Assembly (NCBI GenBank): GCA_963205105.1
Contig: CAUJJW010000364.1
Span: 1 to 64,000, forward strand
Length of the DNA stretch: 64,000 bases
Source of the DNA: Verrucomicrobiota bacterium
GTDB taxonomy: Bacteria; Verrucomicrobiota; Verrucomicrobiia; Limisphaerales; CAIMTB01
Direction: 5' to 3'
This document shows positions 41,975 to 50,986 of the stretch, piece by piece. Position 1 is the first letter of the stretch, and every line of letters begins with the position of its first letter. A program made the translations under genes and the position numbers. The notes under the pieces were generated by a model, which did not search any database, was not told where the DNA came from, and worked only from the letters and a program-made list of their open reading frames with translations.

Positions 41975-44900
41975 GTGTCCGACGTGTTCAATACGCCAGT
42001 CCCGCCCGCACCCGATTCAGGTCCGGGCGACAGGGCGACACTTCGCGATTCGCTCAGGCGCAGTCTCCTGAGGGCAAACACCGTGGTGGGCGTGGTTCTG
42101 GCCACGGTGCTGACCCTGGCGGCGGCCGCGTGGTGGCAGGGATTCCGCGCAACCCGGATGCAGTCGGTGGCCACCCGCGAACAGGTGCGGGCCGAGCACG
42201 CGGAAGCGTCGTCGCAGCGGGAACTGGGGCGCGCCCTGCTGTCGGAAGCCCGGGCTACCCGCGTCGGGCAGGGGCTCGAACGCCGCCAGGAAGCTCTCGA
42301 AGCGATCGAGCGCGCGGCGGTCATCGCTCCGAATGCCGAGCTTCGCCAGGAGGCTGTCGCCGCCCTCGCCCTGCCCGAGTTCCGCCTCGAGGCGTCCCTC
42401 CCGCTCGACGATTCCGTACGGGCCTACGAGTTCGATCCCGAGCTTCGGCACTGTGCCCTCGGCCTGACCCATGGCGACGTGGTGATCCAGCGATTGTCCG
42501 ACGGCGCGGAAGTCCGTCGGTTTCGCCCTCAGGACGGCCCGGTCCCCAGCGACCAAGGCCCGCCGTTGCTGATGGATTTCAGCCCCGACGGCTCGCTGAT
42601 CACCGTGCGCTACAGCCGCGGTGCGTTCGCGGTTTGGGAACTGTCGTCGGGGCGGATGCGATTCCTCCGGGACGCCGATCAGCTGCGGCGACCGGCTAGT
42701 CGGGCGTTGTTCAGCAGCGATGGCCGCGCAGTCGTGGCCCCGGTTTTCACGCCGGACGGATTCGAGGTCATGGACGCGCAGACCGGCAACACGCTGGCCC
42801 ATTTCCCACAGATCGGCTCGTTCCATCACGCGGCGGTGCGTCCGGGAACGAACCAGTTCGCCGCCTATGCCGACGGGAAGGTGTGGCTGCTCGACTGGGC
42901 CACGCGCGAGGCGAGGGTCGAACTCCCCTTTCCCGCCGGCGCCCGGCGTCTGGCGTGGAGTCGCGACGGCCGGCAGTTGGCCGTGGTGGGCAATCAGCTG
43001 GAAGCCGAGGTGTGGAACCCGGAAAGCCGGCAGGTTCGGCGGTTATCCGGGCACCGGGACAGCCTCTTCGACGTCACGTTCGACCCCGCGGGCGAGCGGC
43101 TGGCGACCGCATCCTTCGACGGCACGTCTCGGCTCTGGGATCTGCGCGATGGCCGCCTGCTCGGGGAGACCACCGACCGACGTCTGATCCGCTGGGGGAC
43201 GGAGGATCGCTCGGGCTGGTCGGTTTCCCGGGCGCAGTTGGAGGTCCGCAAGCATTCGGCCAGCCCTGCGTATGCCACACGGATCGGTGTCCCGGGGCAG
43301 GCCGACGGCATGACGCTCGATATCAGCCCCGACGGCAACTGGGCGTTGACCCGGGCCAACTCCGGCGACCTGTTGATCTGGAACTTGTCCGAACCGGGTG
43401 CCCCGGAGGTCGGGCAGTACACTGGTGTCGAGTCGCTGTCCTTTCACCCAACGGAAGACCGATTGTTCCTGACCCGGGCAGGCGCGCTGGAGGAATGCGA
43501 CGTCACGGTGGGCACGAACTCCGGTCGCGCGTCGCTCCGTCTGGGTGCGCCGCGGCGGCTTCCCGGAGTTCCGGGGCGCGACCTGAATCTCGTCACCTCG
43601 TCGGCGAACGGATCCACCCGCGCCTACGTGCATCTGAATGCGGGCGCGATCTGGGTGGAGCACCTGGGCCGGGAACCTTCGATCGTCCCGCTCGAGAGGG
43701 TCCTGCACAGCAGTCTGGAAGCCCGTTCCGGCAGTGTTCGCGGTACCGGCACGATCGCGCTCAGCCCCGACGGCAAGTGGCTGGTCTGCGGGGCTGATGG
43801 CCATCTGGGAACGTACGCCTTCGACACGGGCACCGGCCGGCCGGTGGCCGCGCTGGACGACGCTTCCGGTGGCGTGCAGTTCAGCCCGGATGGCCGTTGG
43901 GTGCTGCTGGCCAGCAGCGACGGCTGCCGGCTCTTCCGGACCGACGATTGGAAGCCCGTCTGGAAACTGCCGAACGATCCGCGCACTCCCAGCTATGCCG
44001 GCGTGGCGGCGTTCTCACCGGACGGAAACCAGCTCGCGTACGCCGCATCGTCCCGCGGGGCCCGCCTGGTGGAGACCGCGACCGGCCGCACGTTGGCCGT
44101 GCTTGAGGCCCCGGCAGGTTCACCCCTCAACGGATTGCGCTGGACGGCGGATGGCCGACGCCTGGTCGGTGCCACGCGCGAGAACACGATCGATGTCTGG
44201 GAGCCGGCCGCGCTGCGACGCGAACTGGCGGGCCTGGGGCTGGACTGGGATCTGCCGGATTCGTCGGTTTTGGAGGAACCTTTCGCGCTGCCACTCGCGT
44301 CCGGCATTTCGCCCTGGATTGCGGGGGCGATTCCCCTGACCACCTTCGCGGTCGCGGCGGTGCTGTTGTTCGCGCTCCGGCGCCACCGGCAACTGATCGA
44401 GCAGTTCTCGCGGACCGAGGATCGGGCCTCGCGGCGTGAGCGGGAGTTGGCCGTGGAGCGCGAGGTGAACGAGCTCAAGGGCCGCTTTGTTTCCATGGTA
44501 TCGCACGAGTTTCGCACCCCGCTCGGCATCACGATGAGCGCTGTGGAGTTGCTCCGGAATTATCTCGATCGGCTGCCACCGGCGAAACTGGCCGAACTGC
44601 TCGACGACATCTACCACTCCACCCTTCGCATGTCCGGCCTCATGGAGCAGGTGCTGCTGCTGGGGCGCGTCGAATCCGGCCGGGCTGGTTTCCAGAGACT
44701 GGCGCTGAACTTGCCCGAACTGGTTGCGCGCATCGGGGACGAGGCCCAGTCCGCAACCCATCGGCGCTGCGAACTCCGGTTGCAGGCCGACGCGGCGGAG
44801 CTGGCGGAAGCCAGCGGGGATGAGTCGTTGCTCCGGCATATCCTCTCCAACCTGTTGTCCAACGCGGTCAAGTATTCGCCGCCTGGAGGCTGCGTGGAGC

Positions 44901-45193
44901 TCGGGGTCCGCCGTTCGGGCGACGAGGCTGTGTTCTCGGTGGTCGACCGGGGCCTGGGCATTCCCCCGGCGGATCAGGCGCGACTGTTTGAGGCGTTCCA
45001 CCGCGCCGCCAACGTGGGCCAGACGCCAGGGACCGGCCTCGGACTGCTGATCGTCAAACGCTGCGTTGATCTGCATCGGGGCCGGATCGAGTTCCAATCG
45101 GTGGAAGGTGCCGGCTCGACGTTTGTCGTTCGTGTGCCGTTATTCGGTACCAGCCCGGTCAACGCATATCCCGCGGTCCGCAGCAGCAACTGA
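41975..45193 (+). CDS. WD40 beta-propeller sensor histidine kinase
   Basis: About 1072 residues from GTG 41975 (a TTG at 41969 is also possible). TM1 (about 35-55) is followed by a coiled coil with EQVRAEHAEASSQRELGRAL and a helical bridge ending ALPEFRLEASLPL. A WD40/quinoprotein-like propeller follows (about 140-750, repeats of the type FSPDG...VWELSSG), then TM2 (about 780-805), a coiled coil, and the HisKA domain with SHEFRTPLG (His about 844). The HATPase domain has LSNLLSNAVKYSPP, DRGLGIP and GTGLGLLIVK. The TM-coil-WD40 part is laid out like the C-terminus of planctomycete Ser/Thr kinases, here attached to a histidine kinase. Partner: the response regulator at 45771. Confidence 0.9.
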   Translation: MSDVFNTPVPPAPDSGPGDRATLRDSLRRSLLRANTVVGVVLATVLTLAAAAWWQGFRATRMQSVATREQVRAEHAEASSQRELGRALLSEARATRVGQGLERRQEALEAIERAAVIAPNAELRQEAVAALALPEFRLEASLPLDDSVRAYEFDPELRHCALGLTHGDVVIQRLSDGAEVRRFRPQDGPVPSDQGPPLLMDFSPDGSLITVRYSRGAFAVWELSSGRMRFLRDADQLRRPASRALFSSDGRAVVAPVFTPDGFEVMDAQTGNTLAHFPQIGSFHHAAVRPGTNQFAAYADGKVWLLDWATREARVELPFPAGARRLAWSRDGRQLAVVGNQLEAEVWNPESRQVRRLSGHRDSLFDVTFDPAGERLATASFDGTSRLWDLRDGRLLGETTDRRLIRWGTEDRSGWSVSRAQLEVRKHSASPAYATRIGVPGQADGMTLDISPDGNWALTRANSGDLLIWNLSEPGAPEVGQYTGVESLSFHPTEDRLFLTRAGALEECDVTVGTNSGRASLRLGAPRRLPGVPGRDLNLVTSSANGSTRAYVHLNAGAIWVEHLGREPSIVPLERVLHSSLEARSGSVRGTGTIALSPDGKWLVCGADGHLGTYAFDTGTGRPVAALDDASGGVQFSPDGRWVLLASSDGCRLFRTDDWKPVWKLPNDPRTPSYAGVAAFSPDGNQLAYAASSRGARLVETATGRTLAVLEAPAGSPLNGLRWTADGRRLVGATRENTIDVWEPAALRRELAGLGLDWDLPDSSVLEEPFALPLASGISPWIAGAIPLTTFAVAAVLLFALRRHRQLIEQFSRTEDRASRRERELAVEREVNELKGRFVSMVSHEFRTPLGITMSAVELLRNYLDRLPPAKLAELLDDIYHSTLRMSGLMEQVLLLGRVESGRAGFQRLALNLPELVARIGDEAQSATHRRCELRLQADAAELAEASGDESLLRHILSNLLSNAVKYSPPGGCVELGVRRSGDEAVFSVVDRGLGIPPADQARLFEAFHRAANVGQTPGTGLGLLIVKRCVDLHRGRIEFQSVEGAGSTFVVRVPLFGTSPVNAYPAVRSSN

Positions 45194-45211
45194 GTTCGAC
45201 GGGAATAGGCC

Positions 45212-45676
45212 CTACGATCCCGCTCGGACCGTGGCGTGGTGTGGGTTGCCCCCGGCGTCGGCACTCTTGCCAGCGGCAGCTCCGCGCTGCATCGCGGCGG
45301 CCAACAGCTCGTACAGCTTCGCCCAGGCCGCGCGCACCTCGGGTGTGAATCCGTCACCAAGGACGTCGCTCAGCATCCCCAACAGTGCTTCTCCGACGAT
45401 GGGGTAGTGCGCCGTTTGGACACCATAGCCAGCGTGTCGGTGTCCCAGCTCCATCAGGATGGCGTTGAGCCGGGTCGGTTGTTCGAGCCGATCCACGGCA
45501 TCCCCGAGTATTGCCATGAGCTTCTGCGCCTGCCCCTCGATGTCGGCCTGAAAGAGCCTTCGGAGCGAGGGATCCAGGGCGAACAGCCGGCGATAGAAGA
45601 TCAGTGCAGCGATGTGGGACTGCCGTTCCACGGTCAAGAAGCTGTCGCGTACCCGTTGAATCTCCACCGCTCGCAT
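45212..45676 (-). CDS. Single-domain globin
   Basis: A 154-residue globin from ATG 45676 (MRAVEIQRVRDSF); an upstream ATG at 45712 is also in frame. The B/E-helix region IAALIFYRRLFALDPSLRRLF and the proximal-His segment LGHRHAGYGVQTAHY match single-domain globins related to Vitreoscilla haemoglobin and the haem part of flavohaemoglobins. It binds haem and would bind O2 or NO; there is no reductase domain. It lies on the opposite strand between a histidine kinase (convergent, 18-bp gap) and a response regulator (divergent, 94-bp gap), which suggests the two-component pair controls or senses through it. Confidence 0.88.
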   Translation of the reverse strand: MRAVEIQRVRDSFLTVERQSHIAALIFYRRLFALDPSLRRLFQADIEGQAQKLMAILGDAVDRLEQPTRLNAILMELGHRHAGYGVQTAHYPIVGEALLGMLSDVLGDGFTPEVRAAWAKLYELLAAAMQRGAAAGKSADAGGNPHHATVRAGS

Positions 45677-45770
45677 GTCCCTGACCTTCGCGCCGACCGC
45701 TCCGGCCCGCATTCGGACTTAAGTCGGATGACAAGTCAGGCGTGGGCAGGGCACGCTGTTCGCACCGCCC

Positions 45771-46451
45771 ATGAAACGGATTCTCGTCATTGAAGACCAG
45801 GCGCCCATGCGGCGAAACCTCGCCCTGCTGCTGGAGATGGAAGGCTTCACCGTGCTGACAGCCGCCGATGGCCGCGCCGGGCTTGAACTCGCCCGGGCCG
45901 AGAAGCCGGACCTCGTGGTCTGCGATGTGATGATGCCGGAACTCGACGGCCATGGGGTCGTGCAATCACTCCGGGCCGAACCCGCCACGGCCCACATTCC
46001 GTTCGTCTTCCTCACGGCCAAGGGTGACAAGGCAGATGTCCGCGCCGGCATGAATCTGGGGGCCGACGACTACCTGACCAAGCCGGTCATCCGGGAGGAT
46101 CTTCTGGCCGCGGTGCAAACGCGGCTGGCGCGGGCGCAGTCCGTGCAGGAACTCGTCACCCAGGCGGCGGGCAAGAGCGGATTTCACCCCGACTTCAGTT
46201 CAGCCGAACCGCTGCGGGCACAGCTTGCACTGACCCTGCGCGAGGCGGAAGTGCTGCTCTGGACGGCGCAAGGCAAGAGCAACAGTGACATTGCGACGAT
46301 CCTGGGAATGGCGGAGAAGACGGTGAAGCAGCATCTCGGCAGCATCTTTCAGAAACTGTCCGTCGAGGGTCGCGCCGCCGCCAGCCTTCGCGCTCTCGAG
46401 GTGCTGGCCAACCCAGTCGCAGCCGCGTTTCCCTTCCAGGCCCGGGGGTAG
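45771..46451 (+). CDS. Response regulator with LuxR-type DNA-binding domain
   Basis: A 226-residue regulator. The receiver domain (1-125) has acidic pair Glu8/Asp9, phospho-acceptor Asp52 in CDVMMPELDG, Thr in VFLTAKG and Lys in LTKPV. The output domain (about 155-215) is a LuxR/NarL-like HTH: LTLREAEVLLWTAQGKSNSD, then MAEKTVKQHLGSIFQKL. It activates or represses promoters when phosphorylated. Its likely kinase is the WD40-HK 577 bp upstream; the gene between them is a globin on the other strand. Confidence 0.92.
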   Translation: MKRILVIEDQAPMRRNLALLLEMEGFTVLTAADGRAGLELARAEKPDLVVCDVMMPELDGHGVVQSLRAEPATAHIPFVFLTAKGDKADVRAGMNLGADDYLTKPVIREDLLAAVQTRLARAQSVQELVTQAAGKSGFHPDFSSAEPLRAQLALTLREAEVLLWTAQGKSNSDIATILGMAEKTVKQHLGSIFQKLSVEGRAAASLRALEVLANPVAAAFPFQARG

Positions 46452-47140
46452 ACTGCGGCATTCCCACGGTATCGCCCGCGCGGTTTCTGGAAGGGCTGAA
46501 AACCAAACGCTCGTGAGCGACTCCAGCAGCGGCCATTCGATCCGGCTTCAATTGCTGAAGCCGCGGGCGCTGGCGCAGAGGGAGCGAATCGAACACTCCT
46601 GAGCCAGTCGGACCGGCAGCGCTTATCCAAAACACTCCAATTGTGGATTGTCGTGACCGGACCCCATTGTCCCTGCTACCTGGTTCTCGACGACACGTTG
46701 CCGAACGAGATCCAAACGGGTTCTCGGCTGAGGAACTGACCAAGGTCCTCGGCTGCCGGGGAAGTCGGTGGGCGGTCATCACCGGGAACATGGGCCGCAT
46801 CGTCCTCTCCGGCCCCGCCCAGGCGCCGCGCTTCCCGGTTCCCCACGGAAGCCTTCCGGCCCAGGCGGTTGGCATTCAGGGCACAATTCCGCGGACGGAG
46901 ACCCGATGCCGCGCAAAGCCAGACGACCCCGTTGCGGGGTGCTGAAGTGCTTTGGGTGGGCAACTCCGAGAACGGCAACCCGCAGAGTTCCCACCCCGAA
47001 TCTCTTGACGAACAGGCAATACAGGACAGAGCTACCCCAGCTCAATTTCCGTGTAGGAGCCTCCAAGAGAGCGGACCCCCTGGATAGCCTGCGATTGGCC
47101 CGCCTAAACGGTGTTCAACAAGATCGCCACACGAGACACA
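46452..47140. other. 689-bp region without a convincing gene
   Basis: Apart from the partial tRNA-Sec 3' copy at 46571-46619, nothing recognisable is seen. The open frames (for example about 46643-46945) have no family resemblance or plausible start context. This is probably the decayed left end of the selC-associated island. Confidence 0.5.
46571..46619 (-). repeat. Partial tRNA-Sec 3' copy, distal att-like site
   Basis: Read on the plus strand, TGGCGCAGAGGGAGCGAATC and then GAACACTCCTGAGCC repeat the 3' end (acceptor, T-arm, start of the long variable arm) of the selC gene at 52333, in the same orientation. One mismatch occurs in the acceptor part; the match decays after the variable-arm start. 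No anticodon half is present. Consistent with a direct-repeat att site left by integration at selC. Confidence 0.8.
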
Positions 47141-47425
47141 ATGAACGCTATCACCTCAAAAATGCCGGCATTCGCCCTCGGACTCATTCTCCTTTGTTCG
47201 ATGTTTCCACCACGGCGTCACGCCACGACCGGCGAGTCGGCGGGTCGTGGCTTCATTTTCTCACCCACCTCCTTGACTCGGTCCATTACCCAGCGCGATG
47301 GGAACGGGATCACGTTCATTACCGTGGTGGTGGACGGCTCCCGTTTTGCAGTGGAATGCATTTTCATTCTGTCCTTTTCCGGACTTTGGGTCCTGTCAGC
47401 AAATTGGAGGCGGACCGTCAAATGA
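47141..47425 (+). CDS. Small two-TM protein, putative integron cassette gene
   Basis: A 94-residue open frame from ATG 47141 (MNAITSKMPAFALGL). Two hydrophobic segments are visible: about 8-20 and 71-88 (FILSFSGLWVLSANW near the end). The base composition is less GC-rich than that of the flanking genes. The stop codon lies only 8 bp before the attC-like structure at 47433, the standard geometry of an integron gene cassette. No family is recognised; cassette genes usually have none. Confidence is limited because the frame is short. Confidence 0.45.
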   Translation: MNAITSKMPAFALGLILLCSMFPPRRHATTGESAGRGFIFSPTSLTRSITQRDGNGITFITVVVDGSRFAVECIFILSFSGLWVLSANWRRTVK

Positions 47426-47432
47426 TCCCACT

Positions 47433-47524
47433 GTCGAACAAACCGACTGCACCGAACCCCGCGATAGCGTCTCAGTTGCTTTGGGGCCTCATTGGCGCGG
47501 TATCGGTGAGCCGGAACGTTAGGC
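47433..47524 (+). other. Integron attC-like recombination site
   Basis: The 92-bp segment runs from GTCGAAC (R''-like) to GTTAGGC (R', fits GTTRRRY). Inside, CCGACTGCACCGA and TCGGTGAGCCGG pair with one unpaired G on the left arm (the extrahelical base of attC sites) and one A-C mismatch. Deeper in, CCGCG pairs with CGCGG. Spacers of 3 nt separate R''/L'' and L'/R'. This reproduces the folded single-strand attC recognised by integron integrases. No intI gene is in the window. Confidence 0.6.
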
Positions 47525-47531
47525 GAAAGCA

Positions 47532-47639
47532 GTGAAAAGCGAGATGGCAGCAATGGTTACAGTCAGCGTATTCATCATAATCGTGTATGCGTGGGAGGCA
47601 CGCGCGCCGCTACGGCGCGAGGGTTCGAGGCGCGGTTGA
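47532..47639 (+). pseudogene. Truncated second cassette frame after attC
   Basis: Directly after GTTAGGC a frame opens at GTG 47532 (ATG at 47544): MKSEMAAMVTVSVFIIIVYA, an N-terminal TM helix. It then runs into the GCGCGCCGCTACGG dispersed repeat and stops at about 47639. Cassette genes start this close to attC, so I read it as the head of a second cassette whose remainder was replaced. Weak because it is short. Confidence 0.35.
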
Positions 47640-50204
47640 AGGCGGGGTGGATGACGGTTCTGTGGGGCGGGAGGGCTGGCGCGCTTCGAGAGCCTGGATG
47701 CGATCGGCCAGCGAGTGGAGTTGGGCGTCCTTCTCAGCGAGTCGGCTTTCGAAGATCCGGTTCTGGTCCTTCATGGCTTCGACCAGCACGGGGATGATGC
47801 CGTCGTAGTTCACGCTGAGGAAGCCGTCGATATTGGTATGGACGAGTTCGGGGAGCACCGTGACGACCTCCTGGGCGAGCAGGCCGAGCTGGCGGCCGGC
47901 GGGGCGGTTGGTTTTTTGCTCGGTGACCAACCATTCGAAACTGACCCCGCGAAGCTGGCTCACTTTCCCCAGGGAATCCGGCAAGGATGCGATGGAGGTC
48001 TTCGCTCGGGAATCGGAGGACAGATAGAAGCCGTTGTCAGCGTATCCGGTGCCTTCGACTTTCAGGTCACCGTAGACGGTCAGTTTCATATTCCCATGGC
48101 CTGTGCCACCGATACCGACATTCCCGCTGCTATAGCTCACGGAGATGTCGTGGTCGCGAAGCCCCGCAGCGCCAAGGCTGAACCTCCCACCAACGTAGCT
48201 CACGCCGAGGAGCCACCGGGGGTTGTCGAATTCGTTATTCAGGGAAATGCAGTAACCGAAATCGTCGTTGGCTTCCTGGCTCGCGATGTTCAGCCGGCCC
48301 GCGCTCGAAGTGGAGCCCACGCCCACTGAATCCAGGAAGTTTCTTCGGCCCAGAAGCGTCCCGGGTATCGTGGATGAATCGAACACGCCGGAAGTGATCT
48401 GTGAAGTGGACAATGCCGGAATCTCGCGGACCGGAATCAGGCCCGTATCGTCGAGAGTGACCCGTGAGGTCGAGGTCCAAACCCCAGGATCCGAGCACCT
48501 GAACTCGGTGCTTTCATGGCGGTCGCGCAGGGTCCGCGCCCGGGAGATATGGAGGTCTCCGATCTCAGCGCCGGCGAGCAAGATTCTGGCGTCCGTGGAC
48601 ATTGCCACCGCGGTCCACGGCCCGACGGGTCCACGGGCCGCCCAGGTGACTCCGAAGTCCGACGAGGTGTAGATCCTTCCATCACGAACCGAGGCCACCA
48701 GGGACCTGCCGTCGGCTGACGAAGCGACCGAGTTCCATGCGGCCGAGGGAGCTCGTGCGGTCCAATTCACGCCGCCGTCCACGGAGATGTGGATGTTTCC
48801 TCCATCCACGCAGGCGGCGAGCCGGGAGCCGTCGGCCGAGCTGGAGACGGAGGTCCACTGGCGCGCCGTCGCCCGCTCGGTCCAGGTCGCGCCGGAGTTT
48901 CTGGAAATAAGGAGCGGCGCCGTGGAGGCGCAGGCGATCCATCGGGTGCCGTCGGCGGAAGAGGCCACCGAGGTCCAGTTTTTGAAGGATCCGGAGGTGT
49001 TCCAGGTCAGGCCGGAGTCGAGGGAGACCAGGAGATAGCTGGAGGTGGCGCCTCCGATGAGACGGGTGCCGTCAGCGGAGGATGCGATCGACGTCCAGGA
49101 AGGGTTTTTGGTGTCGCGAGAGGCCCAGGTTTGCCCGGAATCGATCGAGGTGTAGACGCGGCCCGGGTTGGCACAGGCGACCAACTTGGTGCCATCGGAA
49201 GACGAGGCCACCGAGGTCCAGTTCGTCGAGGGACCATGGGACGACCAATTCGTGCCGGAGTTGATGGACGTGAAGAGGGTGTCGTTGAAGGCACACGCCA
49301 CCAATTTGCGGCCGTCCGCCGAACAGGCGGCGGATCGCCAGGATTTGGGTAAACCAAGAGTCGTGAGTTCCGTCCAGGTTGTCCCAGGTGCCCCGATCAG
49401 GACACTCAGCCCGTTGGCGTCCCGAACCTCCCATCCGCCGGAGCCCTCACCATCGATCCATATGACGTCCCCGACCTGGGCGGTCGCCGGGAAGGTGAAG
49501 GTGACCGGGGTATCAGCCCTCGTGGCGATATACCCCCGGTTGGGTTGGGCCTGTTCGCTGGCGCTGCTGGTGCGGGTCCACGGAAGGGCACCAGCTCCGA
49601 GAAATGTGTTGGCGGTGATATTCCCCGTAAAGGTCGGGCTGGAGTTGAGTCGGGCGACGGTGTTGGGAAGTTGGCTGTCGGGGAGCGTGCCGGTGATCTG
49701 GGCCATGGGCACAGGCCCGGACACGGACGCGGCGGTGGTGGCGATCGTTGCCGAGGTGGCGGTGTTGGCGGTCGCTGCGGAGAAACTGCGGTGTGCGTAG
49801 GGAACGGAGGCGAGGGGTTGATCCGGGGTCAGTTGTTGCTCGCTGTGGAAGCCGTCGCTGAACCAGACACGGAGGCGGAGGTCCACGGTCTGGGTCAGGA
49901 GTTGGAGGGGGACAGGGATGGTATCGACGCCAAACCGTACGGAGAACAGGCCTTTTGAGACCGGCAGCGGGATGGCGCCGAGCGGCGGGCCGGCCGGGGG
50001 ATCCAAGTGGAGGAGTGGAGAGGGGGATTCGCCGACGACGAGGGCGAACCTGAACGAGCCGGTTCCGGTGAAGGGAACTCCTTCGACCGAGACGCGACCC
50101 TGGAAACTGATGGCGTCGGGCGTGTCGGAGCGAGTGGCGCTTGCGCTGATAAGGAGAACCGCGAGGAGAACGGCCCAAGGCGGAAGGAGGTTCAATCGTT
50201 GCAT
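47610..50204 (-). CDS. Large secreted protein with BNR/YCF48-like repeats and S74 chaperone domain
   Basis: An 864-residue protein from ATG 50204 (MQRLNLLPPW), with a signal peptide about 8-25. The N-terminal beta domain begins AISFQGRVSVEGVPFTG. The middle (about 255-560) holds repeats of the form TSVASSADGTRL ... ISRNSGATW at about 43-residue spacing, a BNR/Ycf48-like propeller. The C-terminal S74 (intramolecular chaperone of endosialidase) domain starts near 727 with SSDSRAKTSI, then LRGVSFEWL and GLLAQEV, a coiled coil and a Pro/Ser tail. S74 domains trimerise tail-spike and surface fibres and then cleave themselves off. Probably a surface adhesin or fibre, inside the selC island. Confidence 0.85.
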   Translation of the reverse strand: MQRLNLLPPWAVLLAVLLISASATRSDTPDAISFQGRVSVEGVPFTGTGSFRFALVVGESPSPLLHLDPPAGPPLGAIPLPVSKGLFSVRFGVDTIPVPLQLLTQTVDLRLRVWFSDGFHSEQQLTPDQPLASVPYAHRSFSAATANTATSATIATTAASVSGPVPMAQITGTLPDSQLPNTVARLNSSPTFTGNITANTFLGAGALPWTRTSSASEQAQPNRGYIATRADTPVTFTFPATAQVGDVIWIDGEGSGGWEVRDANGLSVLIGAPGTTWTELTTLGLPKSWRSAACSADGRKLVACAFNDTLFTSINSGTNWSSHGPSTNWTSVASSSDGTKLVACANPGRVYTSIDSGQTWASRDTKNPSWTSIASSADGTRLIGGATSSYLLVSLDSGLTWNTSGSFKNWTSVASSADGTRWIACASTAPLLISRNSGATWTERATARQWTSVSSSADGSRLAACVDGGNIHISVDGGVNWTARAPSAAWNSVASSADGRSLVASVRDGRIYTSSDFGVTWAARGPVGPWTAVAMSTDARILLAGAEIGDLHISRARTLRDRHESTEFRCSDPGVWTSTSRVTLDDTGLIPVREIPALSTSQITSGVFDSSTIPGTLLGRRNFLDSVGVGSTSSAGRLNIASQEANDDFGYCISLNNEFDNPRWLLGVSYVGGRFSLGAAGLRDHDISVSYSSGNVGIGGTGHGNMKLTVYGDLKVEGTGYADNGFYLSSDSRAKTSIASLPDSLGKVSQLRGVSFEWLVTEQKTNRPAGRQLGLLAQEVVTVLPELVHTNIDGFLSVNYDGIIPVLVEAMKDQNRIFESRLAEKDAQLHSLADRIQALEARQPSRPTEPSSTPPSTAPRTLAP

Positions 50205-50527
50205 GCTTTGGTGGGGCTGGAGTGGTTGCTTTCGCGTTGGAGAACGAAGGACGGCCCAATCCAGTGAGAAGAATTGTCGCAAGAAGGTTCCGCGGAATCG
50301 GAATCCGGGTTTCCGAAGGGGAAGCGGAGGCGAGGTTCATCGGGAGCCGGCTGAGCACCAGTATCCCCCATTCTTACCGGCCAGTAATAACGGTCTTTCT
50401 GATTAAACAAATCATCATACGGCACGAGAGCGAGCTGGAGCCTCGGAACGCATTTGTCGGCAAGAGTGCCCGCATCGTCCGGTGCCTGCTGACGTACCGG
50501 GACCGCGTTTAGGGACAACGCGAACTC

Positions 50528-50737
50528 GTGGCCCGAACCAAGGCCAGCTCCGGCCTGGTTTCCCGAATCGCCAAACATCTTCTGCATCAGGGCTTCATCG
50601 AGAAGAAGAGTGCTCGCGAGTTTTGCCTTCGCGAGCCTCTGGCGCTGCTCGACGCCTGGGCCGAAGCGGACAACTTCGCCCGGCGCTCCCGGACTGCTTT
50701 CAGGGAGTGCTGGTCTCGTGTTCATTCTCGGCCCTGA
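50528..50737 (+). pseudogene. Winged-helix (AbiEi-like) fragment
   Basis: The frame from GTG 50528 reads ASSGLVSRIAKHLLHQGFIE, then LREPLALLDAWAEADNFARR. This order (wing helix, 'dP.aLLdaW', Arg) reminds me of the DNA-binding part of AbiEi-type antitoxins and related winged-helix proteins. There is no complete gene on either side: an upstream stop is near, and similarity ends after about 60 residues. Called a fragment; the family assignment is weak. Confidence 0.35.
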
Positions 50738-50770
50738 GTCCACCAAAGGTCCTCACTCAACAAAGGAACG

Positions 50771-50986
50771 GGGCTAGTTGGATCGTCCGCAACGATCACG
50801 GTGAACGGATTGGGCGGAGGAACCACGCCGCCGGCATTGCTCGCGGGACTCAGCGGGTTCTCTATCGTTGATATTCCCGAGCCTCAGATCACGAGACTCA
50901 GCCTCTGTGGTATCCTCTCCCTGGCGGTTTGCTCGAAACGGAACGCGCGGATTAGGTTTCCGTGTTCAGCCCGGCCCACGGAATAA
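50771..50986 (+). pseudogene. PEP-CTERM-like protein 3' remnant
   Basis: In frame, GLVGSSATITVNGLGGG is followed by FSIVDIPEPQITRLSLCGIL and a basic end SKRNARIRF. A PEP motif, a hydrophobic helix and an Arg-containing tail make a PEP-CTERM-type sorting signal, but the upstream part of a carrier protein is absent. It lies just before the middle selC copy. Confidence 0.45.
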
